Shown one piece after another: positions 8,076-15,813 of a stretch of DNA of 22,338 bases (position 1 is its first letter; each line of letters opens with the position of its first letter). The stretch is from the NCBI GenBank assembly GCA_900769275.1, contig CAAGGA010000077.1:1-22338 (forward strand), given 5' to 3'. The stretch is from an uncultured Prevotella sp. GTDB lineage: Bacteria; Bacteroidota; Bacteroidia; Bacteroidales; Bacteroidaceae. The notes under the pieces were generated by a model. It ran no database searches. It had not been told where the DNA came from and was given only the letters and a program-made list of their open reading frames with translations. A program made the position numbers and the translations under genes.

Positions 8076-8109
8076 TTTCGCTTAAGGATTAGGGGATTTT
8101 GATTGGGCA

Positions 8110-8329
8110 TTAATAAGTCCACTGAGTGTCTAATATAGAATAGTTTGGGCATTCACTGCCGCCTTCTTCAAGTTCTTCGTCGAAACAATCAAACTCCCAT
8201 TCCTTGGCGTCTATCTGTTGTTCGTTGGGATCATAATTCCCCCCCAGACTGAATCGAGGTGGTAAACATTACGTCCTCTCCGTCCATTGGTATGACTTCC
8301 ATGTAGGGAGTGCTGTATTTTTTCTTCAT
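8110..8329 (-). pseudogene. Small acidic MKKKY-type protein gene, frame broken at a G7 run
   Basis: Starting from the ATG at 8329 the frame reads MKKKYSTPYMEVIPMDGEDV and stops at a TGA (8231-8233) after 32 residues, just past a run of seven Gs (coding strand; 8239-8245). Removing one G gives an uninterrupted 72-residue protein continuing NYDPNEQQIDAKEWEFD, then an acidic cysteine-containing segment, and ending DTQWTY with TAA at 8110-8112. The restored protein looks like the short acidic Prevotella proteins that begin MKKxYxxPxxEV, which have no known function. It sits between a promoter and the LRR gene on the same strand. The break may be an assembly or sequencing error, a phase-variable switch, or true decay. 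It is not secreted by any visible signal peptide. Confidence 0.65.
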
Positions 8330-8385
8330 AATTGTTTAATAGTCAGCAGTGACAGATTTAGTTCTTGATTTTTGAAAAAACAATG

Positions 8386-8414
8386 CAAAAGTACAACATT
8401 TTTTTCATATCAAA
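8386..8414 (-). promoter_or_regulatory. Bacteroidetes-type promoter for the small gene and LRR gene
   Basis: On the minus strand TACTTTTG (8386-8393) matches the -7 consensus TAnnTTTG. A TTTG (8411-8414) lies 17 bases further upstream; the usual spacing is about 19-21, so it is slightly short. The box is 57 bases ahead of the ATG at 8329, and the next gene, LRR, begins 34 bases after the restored stop. Confidence 0.5.
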
Positions 8415-8589
8415 ACTTTTCCGTCAGGAAAAATCACATTGTCCCCTATTTTTTTCATCCTTATCAAGAATTCATGATTATTTTCTCCTTCCTTTCATCA
8501 AGATTTTTATTTTTTTCACCAAGAGACTTGTCCGCTGAACCCACTGACCGCAGGGAAGTAATTTACATGTTTCATGAATATTCTTACCA

Positions 8590-8730
8590 CCACAAATCCA
8601 GCTAATCTTCATTCGTGCGATTCGTACGATTAGTGGTTCCTTTTATTGACCACCAATCCAACTAATCTGACTAATCTGACTAATCTGACTAATCTTTATT
8701 CGTGCGATTCGTGGTTGATTTCTTTATTGA
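8590..8730. repeat. Imperfect direct repeat with 9-bp satellite
   Basis: Two copies of a block of about 60-80 bases (8590-8650 and 8651-8730) share the segments aatcca, ctaatctt, attcgtgcgattcgt, gtggtt and ttattgac in the same order. The second copy also contains four tandem copies of actaatctg/actaatctt (8661-8696). No gene is supported here; the region is non-coding spacer. Confidence 0.75.
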
Positions 8731-8748
8731 CAACGGAGGACAACTTTG

Positions 8749-8930
8749 ATAGGACAAAATAATCTCATGGCTTTTACACTGCGAAAACCATGAGATGACA
8801 CAATAAAAGCGTTGATATTGCGAGGTAAAAGCAATGCTTTTGCAGGGCAATATCAACGCTTTTGCAAATAGACTGACAATCAGCCGTTTATAAAAGACAT
8901 TCAAAATAAATAGAATAGGACAAAATAATC
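8749..8930. repeat. Palindromic element flanked by 16-bp direct repeats
   Basis: ataggacaaaataatc occurs at 8749-8764 and again at 8915-8930. Between them are two strong inverted repeats. The first is atctcatgg/ccatgagat (8762-8770 with 8788-8796). The second is a perfect 17-base pair aaaagcgttgatattgc/gcaatatcaacgctttt (8805-8821 with 8847-8863), whose loop holds a third small palindrome, aaaagc-aat-gctttt (8827-8841). It has no coding capacity worth calling. It looks like a REP/MITE-type intergenic element. Confidence 0.75.
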
Positions 8931-8949
8931 ATCGGCAGATTTACCAATG

Positions 8950-8979
8950 AAAAAACGTCCGAAAGAGCGGAAGAACGTC
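8950..8979 (-). terminator. Possible terminator after the GH26-like gene
   Basis: On the minus strand ACGT-TCTT-CCG pairs with CGG-ACGT around a CTCTTT loop, with a 4-base bulge, and is followed by a run of six Ts. It lies about 80 bases downstream of the GH26-like stop codon. The bulge makes the call uncertain. The remaining sequence to 9060 shows nothing recognisable. Confidence 0.35.
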
Positions 8980-9060
8980 TAAAAGGTTGTGCTCCGTATG
9001 CCAGAGACCTTGGATTCCGACATCATGCCTTTCCGTACGTCGGCTCCACTCCGCTGGGAA

Positions 9061-10086
9061 CTAACGCTTAAGGTACATGCCATTAGTTTCTCTTAGGAAC
9101 AGCGTTTTGGGCGAATTGACGAATGACGTGAAGTCAGACACCGCCGGATGTCCGGGGAAAGGCACGAAGAAATGTCCTGGAATCTTGTTGTCGTTTCTGT
9201 CGAACACGATAAAAGAGAGTGTGTGGCGGTCGAGTACTGGCAGCAGTTCCTGCGTAAACCATGATATATTGGTAATGGATTCCTGCCCCGTGGCATAGAT
9301 TGCGACAGGGCATCCGTATTCCTTGCCGATTTTTGTCAATAAGGCTAATGCGCTGTCCAACCGTATGGAGAACGTCAACATGGTATCGGATGTGACAGTT
9401 GCTGCATTGTCATACATCTCTATACCAATCATGTCAACGGTATGCATTATCTCTTCCTGTCCTTCCTGAGACTTTCCTGCCGTAGCGACGGAACCCTGTT
9501 CGCAGGCAAGGGTGTAGGCAAGGAGCGCATTGGTCACTTCCTTCTCTTCCATCCTATCCCTAAGTCGCTTCCAGAACTCTATGCTGGAACTGGCATTACA
9601 GGGTCTGAGGATGACTGGAACACGGACTCCGTAAGGCTCTTCGAGTGTATTGAGGAAATCGCACATAAGGTCTGTCTCATCAGAGGAAGGCACGTTCTCC
9701 GTATGCCAGGACAGCAAACAGACTCCGCCGGCATCGTATTGCGCAAGAATGGCATTACGTATGGTAGCAAACGTGGTTCCGAATATGTTTCTCTCACTGC
9801 CATTTTCTATGCCTCCTATTTCAAAACCTACGACAGCGGGGAATTCACTGCAGATGCTCTTAATGTCGGAACGGGCACTGTCTCCCTCCCAACCGACACC
9901 ATACAGAGTCGCATCCTGCTGCCCGACGAGAAAACCTTTCTGGGAAATGGAGTCCAGATTATGCAGTAAAGCCTCTGTTCGTTTCGTTCTTCCTGTCTCA
10001 GCAAGGTCATCCTTTGCCTTCCTGCCCTGCTTGCATGACACAAGTGCGGAGGTTAGTATCAGGAGAAATATAAGGAGTTTGTCCAT
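9061..10086 (-). CDS. GH26-fold lipoprotein, apparently lacking both catalytic glutamates
   Basis: A 341-residue lipoprotein (lipobox LVSC, Cys18) whose sequence follows glycoside hydrolase family 26 (beta-mannanase-type) from end to end: 'GFLVGQQDATLYGVGW' (51-66), 'SDIKSICSEFPAVVGFEIG' (73-91), the 'LLSWH' strand with His128, 'VDMIGIEMYD' (217-226), and a tail 'FFVPFPGHPAVSDF' (306-319). In active GH26 enzymes the acid/base motif is RPxHExxGxWFWW. Here it reads R161-P-C-N164-A165-S-S, so His and Glu are both lost. The nucleophile motif, usually LTETG, reads IYATG (263-267), with Ala265 in place of Glu. I infer a non-hydrolytic, perhaps glycan-binding, protein. It is the last PUL gene, separated from GH5 by a strong hairpin. 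An alternative is a subfamily using other residues. Confidence 0.75.
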   Translation of the reverse strand: MDKLLIFLLILTSALVSCKQGRKAKDDLAETGRTKRTEALLHNLDSISQKGFLVGQQDATLYGVGWEGDSARSDIKSICSEFPAVVGFEIGGIENGSERNIFGTTFATIRNAILAQYDAGGVCLLSWHTENVPSSDETDLMCDFLNTLEEPYGVRVPVILRPCNASSSIEFWKRLRDRMEEKEVTNALLAYTLACEQGSVATAGKSQEGQEEIMHTVDMIGIEMYDNAATVTSDTMLTFSIRLDSALALLTKIGKEYGCPVAIYATGQESITNISWFTQELLPVLDRHTLSFIVFDRNDNKIPGHFFVPFPGHPAVSDFTSFVNSPKTLFLRETNGMYLKR

Positions 10087-10121
10087 GTCGTTCAGTTAAT
10101 TTTAGGCGGTTTATAAAAATT

Positions 10122-10156
10122 ACTTGTCCTGCGGCTTCAATGACCGCAGGACAAGT
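10122..10156 (-). terminator. Hairpin/terminator between GH5 and GH26-like genes
   Basis: acttgtcctgcgg (10122-10134) and ccgcaggacaagt (10144-10156) form a perfect 13-bp stem with a 9-base loop. On the minus strand it is followed by AATTTTTAT. It starts 11 bases after the GH5 stop and would end or dampen the PUL transcript before the GH26-like gene. I see no convincing separate promoter in the remaining gap. Confidence 0.55.
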
Positions 10157-10167
10157 TTGCTACTACA

Positions 10168-11727
10168 TTATTTTATGATAACGTTAATGATATTTCCTTT
10201 TTTATCCTTTTCAAATGTAATCTTCGGTGCATTGTCCCATACCGTGCCGTAAGTATATGACGTATCATTGCTTGTAGCAGCCTTTACCATCATCGGAATA
10301 AGGTCTGCACCGTCACGTACAAACGAACCGTTGTTATGGTCTATGAAACCATGTGATTCGGAAGCCTCCGTCTTTTCATCCACATGAGGCACAAGATTCA
10401 TATTGTCCCAAAGCATTACAGGAATACCGAACTTGTTGGCTGTGCGGCAGTAGAACTCAAGGTAATACCTGCGAACGGCATTATGCCATGGAACCAAATG
10501 TTCCGAACAACCGAACTCTCCTATATATATAGGGATATTCCTGTCGATGAAATGTGTGCGAAGCCTGTACATGGTCTCTATAATAGCCTGTTCGGACTTG
10601 GCATTGCCTGTAAGGGTATGACCCCAAATACTGTCATTCTTGAGACAGAAATCATAGGGATCATAACAATGGACTGCGACCATCACCTTGCCGGCCGCAT
10701 CCTCAGGAATCACAAGAGATTCGATACCATCGATACTTGCCGCATAAGTAGGAACACCAACCCAATGCTTCGTATCTCCCTCATTGGCACGAATGGCGTC
10801 AAGAGCCACCTTATTCCATTCGTTGAGCAGGGCAAGCTGCTCGTCAGATGCATCAGAAACCGCCCATTTGTCATCGTTGTGTATCTCGTTGAAAGTCTCG
10901 AAGATAAGTTTCTCACTGCGGTTTCCGAGTTTCTGTGCCACCTGCGTCCATATAGCAGTGATAAGTCCCTCATATACAGTATTGTTGGAAGGGTCGGAAG
11001 TTGCCTCTCCGAGTTTTGTCTCGAACGTGTCATGGTGGGTATTGACGATGACATTAAGACCGGCAGCAATAGCCCAATCCACGTTCTGGCTTACCTCATC
11101 AAGATATGCCGCATCAATAACGCCGTCCGACATATGTGCAGTCCATGTCACTGGGATACGCACAGTCTTCACGCCAGCAGCGGCAAGTCCCGTATAAAGG
11201 CTCTGTGTCGGTGTAGCACCATCCCAGTAACCCCATTCCATATTGCTCGTATCAAAGTGGTTTCCAAGATTCCAGCCGAAACCGAGACGTTCGGTCATCT
11301 GCGTTGCCACATTGCCGGGCAGAGCAGGCAGAGACCATGACATATCAATGTCCTTGTCGTATGACTGACCGTCAGCCGTCTTCACAAGCCCTGCCGGCAC
11401 ATGAAGCGAGTGGGCGTCATCGAATCCAGCATCCACTGTAATGGTCAGTTCGTCACTTGCTCCCATGACAAGAGCTTTCTTGACAGGCTTTCCGTCAAAC
11501 GTAATCAAGGAAGCATTGTCACTCACGAAATTTATCTTTTCGTTGAATTTCAACTTGATAGTCCTCTCCCCAAGCAGTATAGACTCCTGAGTAGAGGGAG
11601 AGCCGCTGAGAAATTCCGGCGCTTCCATTGGTTTCACCTCGTATTGTGCATCAGTATCTGCACAGGCAGCGAGTCCGAAAAGGACTGCCGCTGCACAGAA
11701 TGCTGAAAGAATTCCATTATTTTTCAT
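10168..11727 (-). CDS. GH5 endo-beta-glucanase lipoprotein (GH5_4-like)
   Basis: Secreted 519-residue endoglucanase that would cut beta-1,4-linked glucan (cellulosic, mixed-linkage or xyloglucan backbone) at the cell surface. Lipobox LAAC gives Cys22. Residues about 35-132 form an Ig-like (SbsA/Big_5-type) domain (IKLKFNEKINFVSD), followed by the GH5 barrel from about 140 to 490. Catalytic features are intact: 'GWNLGNHFDT' (151-160), 'RIPVTW', 'NTHHD' (229-233), acid/base Glu281 in 'FETFNEIH', 'VHCYDPYDF' (352-360), nucleophile Glu404 in 'YIGEFG', and 'LWDN' (439-442). The pattern fits subfamily GH5_4, where endoglucanases, lichenases and xyloglucanases are mixed, so the exact substrate is open. 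It follows the IPT/TIG lipoprotein by 28 bases in the same operon. A strong hairpin lies directly after its stop. Confidence 0.88.
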   Translation of the reverse strand: MKNNGILSAFCAAAVLFGLAACADTDAQYEVKPMEAPEFLSGSPSTQESILLGERTIKLKFNEKINFVSDNASLITFDGKPVKKALVMGASDELTITVDAGFDDAHSLHVPAGLVKTADGQSYDKDIDMSWSLPALPGNVATQMTERLGFGWNLGNHFDTSNMEWGYWDGATPTQSLYTGLAAAGVKTVRIPVTWTAHMSDGVIDAAYLDEVSQNVDWAIAAGLNVIVNTHHDTFETKLGEATSDPSNNTVYEGLITAIWTQVAQKLGNRSEKLIFETFNEIHNDDKWAVSDASDEQLALLNEWNKVALDAIRANEGDTKHWVGVPTYAASIDGIESLVIPEDAAGKVMVAVHCYDPYDFCLKNDSIWGHTLTGNAKSEQAIIETMYRLRTHFIDRNIPIYIGEFGCSEHLVPWHNAVRRYYLEFYCRTANKFGIPVMLWDNMNLVPHVDEKTEASESHGFIDHNNGSFVRDGADLIPMMVKAATSNDTSYTYGTVWDNAPKITFEKDKKGNIINVIIK

Positions 11728-11755
11728 AGTTGATAATACGATATTATAGTTTGTT

Positions 11756-14230
11756 TTACTCGATGGTAACCTTTGTTATCTTGCAGTTGTCACCATTGGC
11801 AAGGAAAGTATTACCCCACCACTGCTGCTTGTAAGCGGCATCAAGGATGTCCTGTGTCAGTGTCAAGGCAACCTTACCGCCATTGGCATTGAGGTCATAC
11901 TCCGTGAATTTGCCACCCTCAGTGTCGTTGCCCACGCTGCATACACTGGCGTATGTCGGTCCCCAGTGACCTTCTACAATCTGAAGTTTCCATGCGTCTT
12001 CGAGCGGAGTAACATAGAAATAGATAGTCTGTCCTGCCTTTGCTCCGTATTCTATAAGTTCAAGTCCTGCATCAGAAAGGAAGCCAGGCTGGTTGCCCCA
12101 ATCATCGGCAAGGGCTTCTCCCTGCCAGAGGGTGGTCTCAAGTGACTCATAATGCGTCGTTGTCACCTTGTCAACCACGACATTGTCACCGTTGAGCACG
12201 AAGACTCCTCCCCACCACTGCTGTGTCAAGGCTGCAGCAAGAATCTCCTCCGTCACCTCAATGGTTACATAACCCTTTGTGGCATCAAGGTCCACCTCTG
12301 TGAACTTACCGCCCTCAGTGTCGTTGCCCACGCTGCATACACTGGCGTATGTCGGTCCCCAGTGACCTTCTACAATCTGAAGTTTCCAGTCACTTGCCAT
12401 CGGAGAGATGTGAATATTTATGACATCACCCACGGCAACGCCGGCATCCTTGAGTTCCTGACCACCGTCAGTGAGGAGATACGGCTGATTAGCCCAATCA
12501 TCTGCAACGGACTGACCTGTCCAGAGCACCGTTGTCACCTCGGTATTAGGTATGAAATCAATACTATAGGAAATCTCTCCATTGCTTGATACCAAACGTA
12601 CAGTGGAGCCTTTCTTTGCCTTTTGCGGAATACCAATGATGAGTTTGTCGCCTGATGTGATAATCTGACATGGCACGCCATTGATTTCCACACCCGTGAG
12701 CTTGTCAATATTCTTGACCGTAAGCACGAGAGTCTCACCCGCCTTGAGTTCCGCATCATCGGCAGGAAGCTCGGTAGCGTAACAGAATACGGCTTCCTGT
12801 ACCGTGATGTCAGCTACCGTCACATCAGTTCCATTCTTCAGGTTAAGGGTCACGGCACCCGTCTTTGCATCCATCGGAACGGTCAGATTCAGTATGGCAC
12901 CGTCGTTTTCCACCTTAACCTCTGCCGGACTTTCACTGCCTGAGAATGTTACCGTCTTCACAAGGTCAAGGTCAAGACCTACAATAGAGAGCAGTCCTCC
13001 TGCCGAAACAGGATTTGCGGAATAAGAAGAAACTATTGGCTTGACAAGAGTATAAGCCACTTTCACCGTCTTGCCGTTCTTCATTACGAGTCCCAGTTCT
13101 CCCTCCTGCGCCAGTTCCGGTACGGTAACCTTGAGTTCAGCAGCAGAAGCCTCTACGGCTACGGCATCATTGCAATTAGGGAATGTCACGTAAGAAACGA
13201 CATCAAGGTCCTTACCTGTAATCACAAGTTCCGTACCATTCTTGACGGGAGCACCGCCATTGACCTTCAATTCAGAAGGAGCTACGGTGACAAGTTTGCA
13301 TACGGGAACCTCCACGCCTGACTTACATACCAGATTAATGTCACCGTCAGAAGCCTCGGCAGGCAGTGAGAACGAGAGCGTCTTACCGTCTTCGGAGACT
13401 GTTATCTCAGAGAATTCAAACTGTCCAAGCTCTGAATCTGCATCACCAGTCATTACCGATGCCACTAATGACAGGTATTCACCAGTGACAGTGATGGTCT
13501 CTCCCTGCTTTGCCGTGAGAGTACCCTGAAGAGCTGCCTCTGAGCGTGGAGACGTTATCTTTGAGATTGACGGAGTGCCGACCTCAAGGATTTCCTCTGT
13601 CTCCATGATATTGAACGTGACATCCTCGTCAGGATCGATGAGCGTCACATCGACATCGTTGAGAGCAATCCTGCCTGTGCGGGCATTCTCCGGCACGACA
13701 GCCTTGATTTCATAACGTGAATGAGCCGTAAACTCATTCTCGGAAACATTCACTCCATCCTCGAAAGTGAGAGAATGAATATGGTCAAGGTAATCGCCCT
13801 TGATGGTTATCTCCTCACCCGGCATCGCTGCCTCTGGGGCGAAGCCCTCTATCGTGATTGGTTCAATGAACTCAATACTGTTGTCGGTCTCGATAGTCTG
13901 GTCAGTCTTCGTAACGAGGACTATCTTTCCAGGTATCGGGCCGTCCTTAGGCACGGTGATGCGTATTTCACTTGGTACACCAGCCTTGACGACATCAATA
14001 TTGGTAATGGGATCCACACCGGGAACTTTTACCTGCGCTATCTGGTCAAGATTTGAGCCTACGAAGCGAAGGACGCCGCCACGCATGAGAGGATTGGCTC
14101 CCCACGCATTGAGCGTGACACCTCCCTTATACTGATTGGTGTCGAGGTCGTCTTCGCTGCACGCTGTCATCGTGAAGCCTATGAGAGCCAAGGCGAAGAG
14201 CGATATGATATTATAGAAATATGTTTTCAT
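11756..14230 (-). CDS. IPT/TIG-repeat surface lipoprotein with twin C-terminal carbohydrate-binding-like modules
   Basis: An 824-residue lipoprotein (MTAC, Cys24). From about residue 31 to 565 it consists of consecutive IPT/TIG-type beta-sandwich domains of about 80-100 residues, recognisable by 'G..L.I.G.dLd.v..V.F' segments such as 'SAGGLLSIVGLDLDLVKTVTF' (the N-terminal half of one unit). Two homologous modules of about 126 residues follow at about 567-692 and 699-824. Each has 'TTxLW.GxxxADDW.NQP', 'WKLQIVEGHWGPTYA' and 'QQWWG', tryptophan-rich as expected for glycan binding. Such proteins serve as surface glycan-binding proteins that hold the polymer near SusCD. I do not recognise a CBM family number. 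A 77-base stretch is identical between the two modules. It sits 26 bases after the SGBP-B-like gene and 28 before GH5. Confidence 0.75.
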   Translation of the reverse strand: MKTYFYNIISLFALALIGFTMTACSEDDLDTNQYKGGVTLNAWGANPLMRGGVLRFVGSNLDQIAQVKVPGVDPITNIDVVKAGVPSEIRITVPKDGPIPGKIVLVTKTDQTIETDNSIEFIEPITIEGFAPEAAMPGEEITIKGDYLDHIHSLTFEDGVNVSENEFTAHSRYEIKAVVPENARTGRIALNDVDVTLIDPDEDVTFNIMETEEILEVGTPSISKITSPRSEAALQGTLTAKQGETITVTGEYLSLVASVMTGDADSELGQFEFSEITVSEDGKTLSFSLPAEASDGDINLVCKSGVEVPVCKLVTVAPSELKVNGGAPVKNGTELVITGKDLDVVSYVTFPNCNDAVAVEASAAELKVTVPELAQEGELGLVMKNGKTVKVAYTLVKPIVSSYSANPVSAGGLLSIVGLDLDLVKTVTFSGSESPAEVKVENDGAILNLTVPMDAKTGAVTLNLKNGTDVTVADITVQEAVFCYATELPADDAELKAGETLVLTVKNIDKLTGVEINGVPCQIITSGDKLIIGIPQKAKKGSTVRLVSSNGEISYSIDFIPNTEVTTVLWTGQSVADDWANQPYLLTDGGQELKDAGVAVGDVINIHISPMASDWKLQIVEGHWGPTYASVCSVGNDTEGGKFTEVDLDATKGYVTIEVTEEILAAALTQQWWGGVFVLNGDNVVVDKVTTTHYESLETTLWQGEALADDWGNQPGFLSDAGLELIEYGAKAGQTIYFYVTPLEDAWKLQIVEGHWGPTYASVCSVGNDTEGGKFTEYDLNANGGKVALTLTQDILDAAYKQQWWGNTFLANGDNCKITKVTIE
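11916..12388. repeat. Pair of identical 77-bp direct repeats inside the glycan-binding gene
   Basis: Bases 11916-11992 and 12312-12388 are identical over 77 positions and lie 396 bases apart. They encode the 'WKLQIVEGHWGPTYA...' core of the two C-terminal modules. The flanking parts of the same modules differ at many positions. Confidence 0.9.
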
Positions 14231-14256
14231 AATTGTATATTACCTGCTTTATGGGG

Positions 14257-15693
14257 TTACTTACTTGGTACTACGCGGATATTATCAACACGAACGACAG
14301 GAGTACATTCCTCACCATTCACTCCACCTCCTACGATAAACATCGTAAGACTTGCGAACTGATTACGCTTGAGACTGAAAGGAAGCGCAGAACCGTCGAA
14401 AGAATATACGAAAGAAGTAGGTATCGGGAGACTTACGGTAATCCATTTTCCTCCGGTGTCAAACGAACCTGTTTCCCTCCACGGACGATAGAGGGCACGC
14501 GGGAGAGGTGACATATCCTTGAAATATTCATCAACGTCCCAATCTTTCTGACCCGGGCAACGGAAGAAGATGTTGTTCGCACCCTTCAGACCTCCGTTAC
14601 CACTGAGAGTGACATAGTCAGTACCGGCAAAGATAATCTGCATTGCTCCTGCTTTCCACGGACTGTCTTTCGGAATCATCATCTCGAACTTGAACGTAAG
14701 GTTCTCAGGCTTTGAGAAGTCAGCGACATTGTACAGCGCAATGCCCTCACCGGAAGTGATGTTCTGCGGGTCATCCCATGAACCGCACCAATACTCGAAT
14801 GCGAAATTACTGTCATCCCAACCACCGTCAGCAGACATGACAGTACCGTCACCACCGAACTGGATATAGTTGCCAGAGAGCGGATTGTCAGCATCAAGGC
14901 ATCGTATGCCATGCCATCCATGGTTGTACTTGCCGTCAGAAATCTGTACCGGCACGCCACCTCCGTCGAAATCAAAGAGAAGACCGCGTGATTCGAGATA
15001 ATGGAAACCGGAGACAGCCGTTCCGTACATTGAAGTGGCGGTCAGCGGACCCTCGACTGCATTCTCAGGAATGATGATGGTGGCAGAGGTATAGTCGTCG
15101 GAGACGCTCTTTATCGTTGCCTCTATATTGTTGCCTGCCTCGTCCTTGAAATATATCTTCAAAGGTTGCTCGGCATTATCCACGAGATACTGTCCTATTA
15201 CCTTGCTCTCCGTGCCCGGCTTGTCATACTCGCAACCCATGGTAGAGATTTGCGGAGCGGGGATGACTACGTGGAAAGGTACTTCCACGACCTCCCTGTC
15301 CCTGTTATAGAGATAAATCTTGTCCGTCACATCCTTGGGCACGTTTTTGGGTACGGAAACGATAAGGGTATTGTCCGTGATATAGGATGTATTGAGAACG
15401 CACTGGCGGTCATTGAACCATATATCGACAACGCTCCGGAGGTTTTCTCCCACAAGGCAGAGCACTGTCTGCGGAGAAGCCTCTTCCACGAGTTCGCCAT
15501 TGGTATAGTGAGTATCTTCGGCATCATTGTTGCCTTTCATCTCGCTTGACAGGGCACGGATATAGTTCACCTTTGGTGTACCATCCTGTATCTCATATTC
15601 ATCCGGCTGGTCCTTGCACGATGTCAGCGTGACAGCGCAAAGGAGGGAGAACACGAGAAATATGCTCTTTGTATATGTCTTAAAGCTAATCAT
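14257..15693 (-). CDS. SGBP-B-like surface glycan-binding lipoprotein
   Basis: A 478-residue outer-membrane lipoprotein (LTSC, Cys26). Residues about 40-235 contain IPT/TIG-like Ig folds ('PQTVLCLVGENLRSVVDIWFN' is the start of the first). From about residue 236 onwards, starting 'RGLLFDFDG', lies a beta-sandwich glycan-binding domain. It has several exposed-type tryptophans (W260, W292, W302, W306) and a typical late motif 'WRETGSFDTGGKWITVSLPI'. The layout and motifs match the SGBP-B type (xyloglucan-binding-domain family) encoded directly after SusD in beta-glucan and xyloglucan PULs. The exact ligand cannot be read from sequence. It follows SusD after 120 bases, in which I see no clear promoter, and precedes the IPT/TIG protein by 26 bases. 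Confidence 0.82.
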   Translation of the reverse strand: MISFKTYTKSIFLVFSLLCAVTLTSCKDQPDEYEIQDGTPKVNYIRALSSEMKGNNDAEDTHYTNGELVEEASPQTVLCLVGENLRSVVDIWFNDRQCVLNTSYITDNTLIVSVPKNVPKDVTDKIYLYNRDREVVEVPFHVVIPAPQISTMGCEYDKPGTESKVIGQYLVDNAEQPLKIYFKDEAGNNIEATIKSVSDDYTSATIIIPENAVEGPLTATSMYGTAVSGFHYLESRGLLFDFDGGGVPVQISDGKYNHGWHGIRCLDADNPLSGNYIQFGGDGTVMSADGGWDDSNFAFEYWCGSWDDPQNITSGEGIALYNVADFSKPENLTFKFEMMIPKDSPWKAGAMQIIFAGTDYVTLSGNGGLKGANNIFFRCPGQKDWDVDEYFKDMSPLPRALYRPWRETGSFDTGGKWITVSLPIPTSFVYSFDGSALPFSLKRNQFASLTMFIVGGGVNGEECTPVVRVDNIRVVPSK

Positions 15694-15813
15694 AACTTCA
15701 TTAACTTGTTTATTATGTATTTTGTTCTTAAAAGCACGTTTACCGCCACGGCATGAACCTTCATAAGTCCGGTATGCGACAAAAGACTGACGGAAAACGC
15801 CGGAAAATTCTGA

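Noticed and set aside
8689..8904. 71-residue minus-strand frame across the palindromic element
   Set aside because: Its sequence is generated by the inverted repeats and it has no family features; such frames arise from intergenic repeats in Prevotella-like genomes.
10384..11340. 318-residue plus-strand frame opposite GH5
   Set aside because: It lies fully antisense to a well-supported GH5 gene, with an unlikely amino-acid composition; it is a shadow of the codon bias of the real gene.
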